Shown here: positions 53,354 to 62,357 of the stretch, piece after piece
Numbering within the stretch: position 1 is the first letter of the stretch
How the letters are laid out: each line of letters begins with the position of its first letter
Source: Elstera sp043721315
GTDB lineage: Bacteria > Pseudomonadota > Alphaproteobacteria > Elsterales > Elsteraceae
Direction: 5' to 3'
DNA length: 64,000 bases
NCBI GenBank assembly: GCA_043721315.1
Contig: JAYSQZ010000017.1
Coordinates: 31,716-95,715, forward strand
The notes under the pieces: generated by a model
Seen by the model: only the letters and a program-made list of their open reading frames with translations
The model's database searches: none
What the model was told of the DNA's origin: nothing
Program-made: the position numbers and the translations under genes

Positions 53354-54667
53354 ATGGACCGTAAAGCGCCCCTCACGACCAAAGGCCGCCAGTCTATGGT
53401 TTCGCCAGATAAGTTCCCAATAAGGTTGCCTGCGATCAATTCCCATTTCTCCGGAACTGCCAATCTCTCCGAAAGCGTGGAGCGTCTTCAAGAACTTAGC
53501 GGATTTCATCGACAACTTATGTTCGTTCTATCGGGATCAATACTCGCAATTGCCGAATTTGAGACCAAAATAGAAATAGCTCATCAGCTATACTTGCATT
53601 CCGAAATTGCAGATATGCTGCGGAAGCGACTATTGGAGCTTCGCGTTTCTGAAAGTCATCTTGAACGGCTTGCCGATTTGCCCTTGAAGACGACTCGTGA
53701 ACTACTGCACGCTCCGTGTACTGGATCATTGCTCGACGGATATCGCGAGATTCTTGGGTTCCTACTGAAAGAATATGCATCGTATTTAGATAGAGGCGAT
53801 CCAGTGTTGGATCGACCAACATTCCGCCTTCTCAACCGATTTCTGCCCGAACTCGAGCAAGCTGCGCAATGGATCGAACAGGCTTGTATTGCGTATCTTG
53901 ATACCGCTTATACAGAGACCAAGTTCGGTTCCCATGTACGCGCGTTATTGGCTGGCGACGAGAAAGTCGCCTTGCTACAGGAACGATCTCCGATGTTTAC
54001 GCGAGGCGTGGCATGTGCCAGGGATGGTCGATTCTCACTGTTCCACCACACTCGCGAGTACCGGGAGGGTGTGGTGGAACCGCGGAGTGACAATGAACGG
54101 TATGCAGCTGACCGGCTGGAACTTGTTCGGGTTCAACGGGATGAGATCGACGCAATTGAAACATTCGCAAATGTCTTGTTCGACCTCGAAGGCGCTTCGT
54201 TTGAGGTGCTTGCAACTCTAGCGCGTTTCATTGAGGATGAGGCACGGCATGCCGAAGCCGGGCACATCGGGTTGAATGAATTAGGACTTGAGCCTTTTTC
54301 TGTCCCCTGCTCAGTCATCGGAATTAACGTGAGGGCACCTATGCCCCCCGAACTAGCTTTCGCCCAAATAAACCTTTTCGGTGAGCTCAACATAGTCTCG
54401 CGCCTCCGTAGACTCGCCCAGGAAGCCCGCCGTAGAGGTGATGAACGTTTCGCCCGGATGTTCGATTTCATACATGCGGATGAAGTCTCACATCTCCGAC
54501 GTGGCCGCGAACTTCTCAAACTATTTGCTAAGGACGGCGACATCGACCAGATCGAGGACGACGCCCGAAGGATGGCTGCACGTCGACTCTCCGAGGAGGG
54601 AGTTGTTGGAGAGAACTATGCCCTGCAGATGACGCGCGACGAGTTGTTCGCGCTGATGGGCGAGTGA
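53354..54667 (+). CDS. Ferritin-like (DUF455-type) putative di-iron protein
   Basis: A 437-residue mostly helical protein. The central and C-terminal parts carry ferritin-like ligand patterns: AIETFANVLFDLEGASFEVLATLARFIEDEARHAEAGH and MFDFIHADEVSHLRRGREL, i.e. Glu and ExxH pairs on successive helices, as in DUF455 and MiaE-like proteins. In biosynthetic clusters such folds often act as O2-dependent oxidases or hydroxylases. The N-terminal 180 residues contain a second helical bundle (AIAEFETKIEIAHQLYLHSEIADMLRKR). ATG 53354 has AGGAGC upstream; the open frame begins at 53228. Confidence 0.65.
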   Translation: MDRKAPLTTKGRQSMVSPDKFPIRLPAINSHFSGTANLSESVERLQELSGFHRQLMFVLSGSILAIAEFETKIEIAHQLYLHSEIADMLRKRLLELRVSESHLERLADLPLKTTRELLHAPCTGSLLDGYREILGFLLKEYASYLDRGDPVLDRPTFRLLNRFLPELEQAAQWIEQACIAYLDTAYTETKFGSHVRALLAGDEKVALLQERSPMFTRGVACARDGRFSLFHHTREYREGVVEPRSDNERYAADRLELVRVQRDEIDAIETFANVLFDLEGASFEVLATLARFIEDEARHAEAGHIGLNELGLEPFSVPCSVIGINVRAPMPPELAFAQINLFGELNIVSRLRRLAQEARRRGDERFARMFDFIHADEVSHLRRGRELLKLFAKDGDIDQIEDDARRMAARRLSEEGVVGENYALQMTRDELFALMGE

Positions 54668-54752
54668 CTCACGTTCCCAGGATATGGAAATATTGTGAGT
54701 AATTCTGTGTTTCCCCAAGCTGGACACAAGGAAATTAATTTTGGAGACAAGG

Positions 54753-55547
54753 ATGCATACATCGGAGGACGTCACCACATTTGACTTGTTCAGAAATCGC
54801 TTTGGAGTCGTTCTTGCAGAGGATTTGTGTTATTCCCATCAAATGACTTCACAGATCAGTGAACAGGTATACAAGATTCTCTCGGAAAAGGGAGTGATTG
54901 GACTTCCATTACTTTACGATTACCTGAACGATCTGGGTGTAAGAGATCGATGGAATACAACCTTTCGTTATCATCGAGCATCATATATTGCAAAATGGGT
55001 GCTCCCGTATTTGCGGGGTCGCGTACTCGACGTTCTTGGGGGGGACGGTAGAATTGCGCGCGTCCTGCGGGAGTACGGCTGTGACGTGGCCGTTACCGAA
55101 CGCCCGGGAATTCCGCAGAGCTACACAAACTATGAGCAGGATCAGGTCAACTGGGTAGATCATGACTTACTCTTTAGTCTTGAGCCGAACGACACCTTTG
55201 ATACGGTGCTTCTTAGCACCGCACTGCATCACGAAGCTGATCCCATTGCACTTCTTGCAGGATCATGTCGCATTGCGAGGCAGCGCGTGGTTATCATCGA
55301 GAATTGCATTGAGGAAGGCCTCAGTAGCAACTTTCATGTTCTGGTCGATGATTTTTTCAATAATTGCCTTAATCGAACCCCACTGCCTTGCCCAGCCCAG
55401 CACCGATCGTTAGATGAATGGCTAAACAACATCCCGAAGCACGCTCGCCCAGTCATGATCGACCGGATTGATGCCCTACCCGGGGTTCCCTTGAGCCATC
55501 ACCTAATCGTTGCACACATCGAGCAACCGGAGGCGTATCGGTCATGA
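54753..55547 (+). CDS. Class I SAM-dependent methyltransferase-like protein
   Basis: A 264-residue protein with a Rossmann SAM-binding motif I (RVLDVLGGDGRIARVLREYGCDV) followed by an acidic strand-2 end (VAVTERPG) and motif IV-like DTVLLSTALHHEADP; the HHE segment is typical of class I enzymes acting on small molecules. ATG 54753 is preceded by GGAG; a TTG at 54741 is the alternative. It overlaps the PLP gene by 4 bases (ATGA). Confidence 0.75.
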   Translation: MHTSEDVTTFDLFRNRFGVVLAEDLCYSHQMTSQISEQVYKILSEKGVIGLPLLYDYLNDLGVRDRWNTTFRYHRASYIAKWVLPYLRGRVLDVLGGDGRIARVLREYGCDVAVTERPGIPQSYTNYEQDQVNWVDHDLLFSLEPNDTFDTVLLSTALHHEADPIALLAGSCRIARQRVVIIENCIEEGLSSNFHVLVDDFFNNCLNRTPLPCPAQHRSLDEWLNNIPKHARPVMIDRIDALPGVPLSHHLIVAHIEQPEAYRS

Positions 55548-57652
55548 GGGTAAACGAATGGCCCGTTGCTCCAACCGATACGCAAGCCTCTGAAGAGGCT
55601 ATACAAACTGAGCGCTTGCAAGTTTCGGGATTTTCTCGGCGCAGTACCAACAGCTTGTCGATGAGGTCGCTTGCTGTCCAGCTGGGCCAGGCTTCGTGCT
55701 CGGCAACTGGTGGGACCGTTCCACCTATCCATATGGCAGCAACCTTCCTTAGGAATCCGCTTGGTGCAGAGATGGGATCCCGGGTTTATGCCCGGAGTGA
55801 TAATCCGAACTATCCTCCGGTAGAGCAGCTTCTAGCCGCTCTAGAGGGCGGGGCGGAATCCATGCTGTTCGCTTCTGGAATGGCTGCCGCCGCCGCTGTC
55901 GTTTTCGCCCTTACCCCAGGAGACCAAATTCTGGTGCCTGAGCGCTTCTATGCTGGGATCTGGGAGTGGTTAACTAAGTTCGTCACCTCGTGGGGTGTTT
56001 CGATCAACTTTGCTGATTTTGGAGACCTGAGTGCGGTCGAAAAGGCATTGGCAGGGAAGAGGCATCGATTGATCTGGTTAGAAACACCCACGACGCCAGG
56101 CTTAGACATTGTATCCATCGACGCATTCTCTCATCTGGCGCACCTATACGGTTCAATGTTGCTGGTCGACAATACAGCTGCGACCCCGATCCTGACCAAA
56201 CCGCTGTCGCGCGGAGCCGATATAGTTTTGCACTCGGCGACAAAGGCTCTAAATGGCCACGACGACATCATTGCTGGCGCGCTTGTGACAGCCAAAACGG
56301 ACGCCTTCTGGGATCGGGTTAGGATGGTCCGGAACAAGAATGGGGGAATTCCGGGCTCCTTGGAGGCGTGGCTGCTTGGCCGCGGCATGCGCACCCTGCA
56401 TCATCGAGTTCATGCGGCATGTAGCTCGGCGCTTGAAATCGCTGAACGGCTCGCGGCGAGCAAACATCAGGCTATTCTTGAACTGAGCTACCCGGGTTTG
56501 CCAGAGCACCCAGGCCACTTAATAGCTCGAGACCAGATGTCGGGACAATTCGGCAATATGATATCTCTTCGCCTCACTGGCGGCGAAGATGTCGCTCTCC
56601 GACTAATGACGGAAGTCCATTTATGGCGACCGGGGACATCATTCGGCGGCGTTCAGAGTATGCTTGAACATCGAGCATCGGTTGATGCGGACTATCCACC
56701 GACACCAAGAGATCTTGTTCGCCTATCCGTGGGCCTGGAAGATCCTGATGATCTATTTCAGGATTTGTGTGACGCCCTTGACGCCGCACACAGAAGTCTC
56801 GATACGGTCTCTATCCATCGGCCTCTCGACCCAAAAGAACTCTACACTGATCTTATTGCAGTGATAGCTCCAGGGCCGGAAGATTGCATACTCCTATTAG
56901 GAAAGGAGGCGACCGAAGATAATTCAAAACCGATCGAGATACTTTTTGTGACCTCTGATTTCCTGGCCGAACAATATTGCGGTAACAGTTTTTGGGGCCA
57001 GAGTGTAGAAACCGTTGTTTACACTCTCGTTGTCGGGGATAATTATTACCGAGTGACGATGACTACATTAACGTTTGTTACTTCGCTGCTCAGTGCCATA
57101 TGCGAACGAGACGTTCAGGCGAGCGGTGCTCCCCAACAATCTAAATCCCGGACCGGGTCGATATCTGATGCTGCCGGCGATCTAATCGATCAAATGATAA
57201 GCGGATGTCCAATCATCGACTCTGACAGCCATCGCCGCTTTTTAGCGCGTCTCCCGTTCAAATCATATATGCGATCGCGTTATCAAAGACTTGTCATACA
57301 AGGGCGCCAAAAATGTGCTCACGCAGAGGCTCAAGCGGCGCAGGGAGATATCCTAGCGGCGATTTCAACCGTTCGATCTGCGGCAACCTCTTTCGTGCGT
57401 GGTTTGCTGATCAAGCTCGGGATTCACGTGATCTCGGATCGTGAGGTCGAATCGGCATTGCGGGATGCCGCTCGTTTAGAAGCCGCTCGGATGGCTCACC
57501 AAGCGTTGAGGGAAATTGAGCTATCGACGGAGCCCAAGGACCTAGCCTTTCGAAGAGCCATCGCTAACTGCTCCGCTATAGAGAAGCTTGCAGAAGCTAA
57601 CGCATATCTCATTTCCGACCCTGCTCAGGAAATTGCCGATGGCAGGAAGTAA
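55544..57652 (+). CDS. Cys/Met-metabolism PLP enzyme fused to a degenerate nucleotidyltransferase domain
   Basis: A 702-residue fusion. Residues 45-420 are a trans-sulfuration-type PLP enzyme (cystathionine gamma-synthase/lyase family): YARSDNPNYPPVEQLLAALEGG, VDNTAATP and the PLP lysine K234 in HSATKALNGHDD. Residues about 435-645 align with the nucleotidyltransferase encoded at 52335-53201: EILFVTSD opposite LDIYVITD, and LARLPFKSYMRSRYQRL opposite LSRFNFSKYKRWRARSL. The acidic active-site residues are lost. The PLP part could catalyse gamma-replacement or elimination on a homoserine-type substrate. The tail may be a substrate-binding or carrier domain. Confidence 0.75.
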   Translation: MRVNEWPVAPTDTQASEEAIQTERLQVSGFSRRSTNSLSMRSLAVQLGQASCSATGGTVPPIHMAATFLRNPLGAEMGSRVYARSDNPNYPPVEQLLAALEGGAESMLFASGMAAAAAVVFALTPGDQILVPERFYAGIWEWLTKFVTSWGVSINFADFGDLSAVEKALAGKRHRLIWLETPTTPGLDIVSIDAFSHLAHLYGSMLLVDNTAATPILTKPLSRGADIVLHSATKALNGHDDIIAGALVTAKTDAFWDRVRMVRNKNGGIPGSLEAWLLGRGMRTLHHRVHAACSSALEIAERLAASKHQAILELSYPGLPEHPGHLIARDQMSGQFGNMISLRLTGGEDVALRLMTEVHLWRPGTSFGGVQSMLEHRASVDADYPPTPRDLVRLSVGLEDPDDLFQDLCDALDAAHRSLDTVSIHRPLDPKELYTDLIAVIAPGPEDCILLLGKEATEDNSKPIEILFVTSDFLAEQYCGNSFWGQSVETVVYTLVVGDNYYRVTMTTLTFVTSLLSAICERDVQASGAPQQSKSRTGSISDAAGDLIDQMISGCPIIDSDSHRRFLARLPFKSYMRSRYQRLVIQGRQKCAHAEAQAAQGDILAAISTVRSAATSFVRGLLIKLGIHVISDREVESALRDAARLEAARMAHQALREIELSTEPKDLAFRRAIANCSAIEKLAEANAYLISDPAQEIADGRK

Positions 57653-57712
57653 GGGCCAAGCGCTCTACACACACCGGGACACATTGAAAATGCCCCAAGT
57701 AAGGGAACAATA

Positions 57713-58591
57713 ATGCAGAAGATGTTGGCTCTCAGCGGCGAAGAACCCGACGGAACCATCCTTAGCGAAACCGACGGGATCGGATTGCTTCGTGGTGAGT
57801 ACATATGCCGAAAGCATGAGTATTACGTAACCGCGCCACAGTGGAAAGACCTAGTAGAAGAATATATCTCAAGAGTGGCTTCTGCACAACCAGACAAGCC
57901 AGTTTGGTATCGTTTCACTGAACTGGAAACGGAAGAGATTAACGTCCTTAGAGGGGTCGATCATGTTCTGCCCGGAGAATCAAATCCTGCTCTAGGCTTG
58001 CGAGGGATGCGTCGCGCCAGACGATTTCCTGAGACATTCGAAATCGAGGCAAGACACCTCGTGAGCCTTTCACAACGATATGCGAACCTCCACTTGCTGT
58101 TACCGTACGTGATTTCTGAGCATGATGTATCGTTCGCCAGACAAATTCTCGGAGCACTAGGGTTCAGAAACCGACTGGGAATGATGGTAGAGACACCGTC
58201 GGCCGTTTTTCGTCTCTCAAGCTGTATCGAACAAGGTGTTGAATTCGCACTCATGGGGCTCAACGATCTATCGAGTTTAACTTTGGGCATAAACCGCGGT
58301 GACCCTGAAATCTCCTTCGTCCACCCATCTATCCTCACGTTGATTGATATGGTGGTCGCAACTGTCCAAAATAGCGGTATTACCTCCGGCATTGCCGGAT
58401 ACTATGACCTAGCGCTACTCAAAGAAGCCGAGCAGAGGGGCATAGACTGTGCGGTTATGCATTTTAGCTTGCTAGATCGCTATCTCGGACCGACATATGC
58501 AGCGCTAGCACAGACATCTGAGCTCTGGTCGATCAAGCAGAAGACCCGGGACGCTATCGCAGCCCGGAAGAACGCGACCACTTCCCAATGA
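57713..58591 (+). CDS. Stand-alone PEP-utilising TIM-barrel domain protein
   Basis: A 292-residue protein equal to the C-terminal barrel of PEP synthase and pyruvate phosphate dikinase. DGIGLLRGEY (R27), YRFTELETEE, NPALGLRGMR (91-100), MMVETPSA (metal-binding E160) and MGLNDLSSLTLGINRGD are all present. Where those enzymes have the catalytic cysteine in GICG, this protein has GIAG (226-229). The phosphohistidine and ATP-grasp domains are absent. It may bind PEP or a phospho-keto acid and do aldolase- or mutase-like chemistry; this is inference. It overlaps the next gene by 4 bases. Confidence 0.75.
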   Translation: MQKMLALSGEEPDGTILSETDGIGLLRGEYICRKHEYYVTAPQWKDLVEEYISRVASAQPDKPVWYRFTELETEEINVLRGVDHVLPGESNPALGLRGMRRARRFPETFEIEARHLVSLSQRYANLHLLLPYVISEHDVSFARQILGALGFRNRLGMMVETPSAVFRLSSCIEQGVEFALMGLNDLSSLTLGINRGDPEISFVHPSILTLIDMVVATVQNSGITSGIAGYYDLALLKEAEQRGIDCAVMHFSLLDRYLGPTYAALAQTSELWSIKQKTRDAIAARKNATTSQ

Positions 58592-59286
58592 CGGCGCGGC
58601 TAGCTTCCGCAAGTCAAGACATGCAGGACGGCGAAAGCTGGGCATACCTTGAGGGAGTTGCTTCTGATCTAGAGATGCCAATATCGTCAGAAAGACGGGA
58701 TTTAGCCTCATGGCGCCTGCTTAGTCGTCAAATTTCTCTGCGTTTAACACAACTTGCACTGGTGCGGGCCCAAACCTATGCAGTAGCAGATTGTTACGAC
58801 TCCATGGATGACTTTTGGAGCAACGTGGCATCCGTGGATAAGGGCCTATCCTTCGGCACCTATTGGGACACATATGAAAATGGGGAGAGACGGCAGCTAG
58901 AGCGCGTAATTGCAAAGGGATACGGCTCGCAAGATGCTCTTCTCCTCAACAGCGGTATGTCGGCGCTCGCCGTATCAATTGGCAGCCTTAAATTGCGGGC
59001 GGGCGACTGTCTCCTAACCGGACAGTCCAACTACTTCGAGACAGCGGGTTACCTTGATCGCTTCGTGCAAGGCTGCGGTATTCAGGTGCGCCGAGTCAAT
59101 CTTTCGCGGCCAGGACGTCTCGCATCAGCCATCAAACGCTGGTCACCGAAAGTAGTATTGCTTGAGACAGTGGTAAACGCGCCCAGTCTAGAGTGTCCCC
59201 TTGACGCTTTGATCTGTATGGAGCAGTTCGTGCATCCGGTATACATCATCGATAATTCCGTGCAATCGTGGTTAACGAAGTGGTAG
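58588..59286 (+). CDS. PLP enzyme (Cys/Met type), N-terminal part before an amber codon
   Basis: A 232-residue frame encoding about the first half of a trans-sulfuration-type PLP enzyme: GYGSQDALLLNSGMSALAVSIGSLKLRAGDCLL and VVLLETVVNAPSLECPLD, then YIIDNSVQSWLTKW. It ends at TAG 59284-59286, but the same frame stays open afterwards, and the PLP-lysine motif ESGTKYITN lies only some 15 codons downstream. As read here the product would lack its catalytic lysine. Together with 59317-61020 it would form one 810-codon gene. Confidence 0.65.
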   Translation: MTARLASASQDMQDGESWAYLEGVASDLEMPISSERRDLASWRLLSRQISLRLTQLALVRAQTYAVADCYDSMDDFWSNVASVDKGLSFGTYWDTYENGERRQLERVIAKGYGSQDALLLNSGMSALAVSIGSLKLRAGDCLLTGQSNYFETAGYLDRFVQGCGIQVRRVNLSRPGRLASAIKRWSPKVVLLETVVNAPSLECPLDALICMEQFVHPVYIIDNSVQSWLTKW

Positions 59287-59316
59287 CAATACAGACCTCG
59301 ACCGCAAGCACAATTT

Positions 59317-61020
59317 ATGGTCGTCGAGAGCGGCACGAAATACATCACTAATGATGTTATGTGCGGCATCGTCTACGGGTCGCACAAGCTCCTCACGATG
59401 GCGCGGCACTACGCTCGAGATACAGGACAGCAGTTACAGGGGAGGGCCCTTCACTACCTCCAGACGGCGGTATTGAAACGCCTCGACGAACGAATGGCTC
59501 TCCATAGCCGTAACGCCAGGTTATTCCGTTCGATCGTGGTCGGTGCCGCCGGAGGCGACTATCAAGTCGAAACGCTGGATGCCCATGCACACGGTGGTGC
59601 CGAACCACTCTTCCACCAAGGCGTCGGAAGCCTCGTGTTTATTCGCTCCCGCCATTCCCTCGAAGCTGGCGCCGGAATTATCCATCGATGGCGCAACTTG
59701 ACTGCGACCGCTGACCCCGGACTCACTCCTGACCTGCGCGCCGGCTTTGGCTGGCTGCGAACGTCTGCAAGGGCTTACGAAGGGACTCGGCTCAATCAAC
59801 GAGACGCCCCGACTTATCTGCGTGTCTCCTGCGGGATAGAGCCAAGGGGGGGCTATCATCGCTATGGCCGAATCCTTACTCCGAGTCTTGGGCAAAGGTC
59901 TAACATGATCAAGCCTCAATTTCGTGCCAGTTGGGGACGACAAGCGGGAGATATCCTCCTACACGATGTCGCCGAGTTGGATACGTCACCGCCGCCCTTT
60001 TGGAAAAATGGGCTCGCAGTTGCCCAATATCTAGAAGACGTCCACTACCAAGCAACAGGCGGGATGCCTTCCTTGCGCGTAAGTATCGCGAAGTGGATGC
60101 TTGAACATTATGGGCGCCCGATTGATCCTTCTAATATTTGGATAACTAATGGCATTCGCTCAACTATTCGTTCCATAGCTGGCCACTTGATGTCACGTGG
60201 AGAGCGACTCTTGGTGATCGGCGCACCAATTTACGCACCATTACTCACCGGGTTCATCGAGCTTACCAGCCAAATTGACATGGTTCCTTGGCACTGGGCG
60301 GGCAATCGATGGGGGATCGATCAGCAAGAACTTTACGATGCGCTCGAGAAGCCGATGCGAGTCATCCTTTTGAATTCCCCCCATAACCCCACCGGATCGG
60401 TGCTCGGTGCGCCGACTTTGGCAGCGATTGCGGATGCTGCGGAGTACCACGATGCTGTCATCCTTAATGATGAAGCCTACCTTGATTTCGTCGATCCTCA
60501 ATCCCTTCCCACATATTCTCCAATTGGAGCGAACAGGACGGTAGTGGTGGGCAGCTTCTGCAAAGTCTTTAACTTAAACGGCCTTCGGATATCTCATGTT
60601 ATTGATCCTGGCGGGATCCTCAACCGTGTTGGTGTAAATTCCTGGCTCGAAGCTCCTTCAGTGCTTTCCGAAAGCGTACTGAGAGCTTGCCTTGAACATC
60701 CCTCTGCAGCGTTGTGGGTCAAGGCGCAGAATTGCGACATTCAATCTGCATTTGAACGGGCTTTGTCCACCGTTACAAGTAATCCATTTTTCGGCGCAAA
60801 ATCTCAATCCGATGCGGGGTTCTTTCTATGGGTTTCTGTGCCGAGTGCTGGTGAGGCCGATGCCGGCGATTTGATCCTTGAGAAACTCCGCATTAAGGCA
60901 CGCTCAGGCAGAAAATTCATGCCATATGATTCTAGCAGAGCTCGCATCACCGTGCCTTTGTCGCCCACTCGGTTGGGGGCTCTTTTGGACCGGCTGCGTC
61001 GGCCGGACGCCTCCTTATGA
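59317..61020 (+). CDS. PLP enzyme continuation fused to class I/II aminotransferase
   Basis: Residues 1-175 are the C-terminal part of the Cys/Met-type PLP enzyme begun at 58588: ESGTKYITNDVMCGIVYGS holds the Schiff-base lysine, and YLRVSCGIEP closes the domain. From about residue 195 a second PLP fold follows, a class I/II aminotransferase: ITNGIRSTIRSI, LLNSPHNPTGS, ILNDEAYLDF and the lysine in VGSFCKVFNLNGLRISH. The ATG at 59317 has no ribosome site, so this part depends on reading the upstream TAG, on re-initiation, or on an inner start such as ATG 59905. It overlaps the next gene by 4 bases. Confidence 0.65.
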   Translation: MVVESGTKYITNDVMCGIVYGSHKLLTMARHYARDTGQQLQGRALHYLQTAVLKRLDERMALHSRNARLFRSIVVGAAGGDYQVETLDAHAHGGAEPLFHQGVGSLVFIRSRHSLEAGAGIIHRWRNLTATADPGLTPDLRAGFGWLRTSARAYEGTRLNQRDAPTYLRVSCGIEPRGGYHRYGRILTPSLGQRSNMIKPQFRASWGRQAGDILLHDVAELDTSPPPFWKNGLAVAQYLEDVHYQATGGMPSLRVSIAKWMLEHYGRPIDPSNIWITNGIRSTIRSIAGHLMSRGERLLVIGAPIYAPLLTGFIELTSQIDMVPWHWAGNRWGIDQQELYDALEKPMRVILLNSPHNPTGSVLGAPTLAAIADAAEYHDAVILNDEAYLDFVDPQSLPTYSPIGANRTVVVGSFCKVFNLNGLRISHVIDPGGILNRVGVNSWLEAPSVLSESVLRACLEHPSAALWVKAQNCDIQSAFERALSTVTSNPFFGAKSQSDAGFFLWVSVPSAGEADAGDLILEKLRIKARSGRKFMPYDSSRARITVPLSPTRLGALLDRLRRPDASL

Positions 61021-62357
61021 ACGAGCGTGACGCGATTGAAAGAGCCCTTGCGGCCGTTAACCGCAGTTTCTTTGATCTCACCAGGCGTGCGAGCAGCCAT
61101 ACTGTCATTTCTGTCTTCCAGCCACTCGTAGAATGGTTCGCATCTCGGCATAGAATGGAGAACCCATCCTTCGAACTTTTGTGCGAAGAACTCGTAGACG
61201 GCCTTGGAGAGGTCAACGCATCATCCTGCATATCCTCTTTGCAAACCCTACCTTTAATACACTCTGGGCCGCATCCGCGCGTTCTTCTGGACGGACATAC
61301 ATTAGATAATTTGGTCCTCGCAACTGCACTTGCCAGGTACGCTGGAGCGACACACATTTTCTGGTACGCTGAAACCGGCGTTTCCCTCACCCAAAGGGAC
61401 CGGAGTGGACCGGCGTGGCTGGAAACCTGCGGAAATTCTGAATTGATTTTGGAGATTCCAAGAAGCAAGCGGCAGCATTCTGTGGCTGCTTTAGATGGAG
61501 AGGCACGATTCAAAATACCAAACACTTGGATGACCAGTACCGATCCCATAGCAACTACCTTTAGATTAGCCGTTGACAAATCCGGCTCTGTATCTTGGAA
61601 TAGATTTAGCGAAGCACTCATCAATCTTAACGGAAATTTATTTTCATCGCTCTGGTGTGAGAGATCGGTTCAGCTTGTGCAACTCGACAGTCATTTTGCT
61701 GCGCGCCTTATTTGTCGTCACCTACGGGCGGGCGGCACACCAGTCTGCTCAGTCCTCTTTGAACCAGAGTCGGCTCGCTACTGGTCAGTTGCGCGCAGTC
61801 GCGCTAATGAGGCTGGCGCACACTTCTTTACGACCTCCAATACAGATTACTTTTGGCTTCTCCGTGATGGTCGACGCCGGGCGCTCGACCTGCGAGCCGG
61901 GCGCTTCATCGAACGGGAGTCAGGTCTAGAAACTGGAATCGAGTCAGATACTGAATCGGTAATTGATGCGCTCCAGCAGGGCAGGCTCATTCCAGGATTG
62001 CATCTAATGTTCTTGGCAGTCGTCTGGCTACCGGATGTTATGGTGAGCGGTGGACCATTTCAGCTTGCTTATGAACCACTACTTCGACGAGAGGCATACA
62101 CAGCCATTAAAAATGGAGGTGGCCATATGGCGGCCACGGATTTTGGAAATAGTCCCGCAACTCAATTGATGTTCCATCTTTTGGACCGTCGGAGGATTAA
62201 CGAAGCCGTTCCCTTTGATGGCACTACACAGTATGTACCACGTTTACTTGAGCTTCTCTCACAGTCGAATGCTGCCGATCTCATCGGCGAATTGGCTGCG
62301 GTGTTTAGGAGCGGAAGGTGGGCGGATATTGCCGCTTGGATGGAGGTATCACGGTGA
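61017..62357 (+). CDS. Unknown cluster protein
   Basis: A 446-residue soluble protein I cannot assign. It is mixed alpha/beta with PRVLLDGHTLDNLVLATALARYAGATHIFWYAETG near residue 90, a segment that reads like a nucleotide- or sugar-binding strand-loop-helix. Later come FFTTSNTDYFWLLRDGRRRALDLRAG and GGHMAATDFGNSPATQLMFHLL. It overlaps the preceding gene by 4 bases (ATGA) and the following one by 4 bases (GTGA), so it is an integral part of the operon. Confidence 0.6.
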   Translation: MNERDAIERALAAVNRSFFDLTRRASSHTVISVFQPLVEWFASRHRMENPSFELLCEELVDGLGEVNASSCISSLQTLPLIHSGPHPRVLLDGHTLDNLVLATALARYAGATHIFWYAETGVSLTQRDRSGPAWLETCGNSELILEIPRSKRQHSVAALDGEARFKIPNTWMTSTDPIATTFRLAVDKSGSVSWNRFSEALINLNGNLFSSLWCERSVQLVQLDSHFAARLICRHLRAGGTPVCSVLFEPESARYWSVARSRANEAGAHFFTTSNTDYFWLLRDGRRRALDLRAGRFIERESGLETGIESDTESVIDALQQGRLIPGLHLMFLAVVWLPDVMVSGGPFQLAYEPLLRREAYTAIKNGGGHMAATDFGNSPATQLMFHLLDRRRINEAVPFDGTTQYVPRLLELLSQSNAADLIGELAAVFRSGRWADIAAWMEVSR

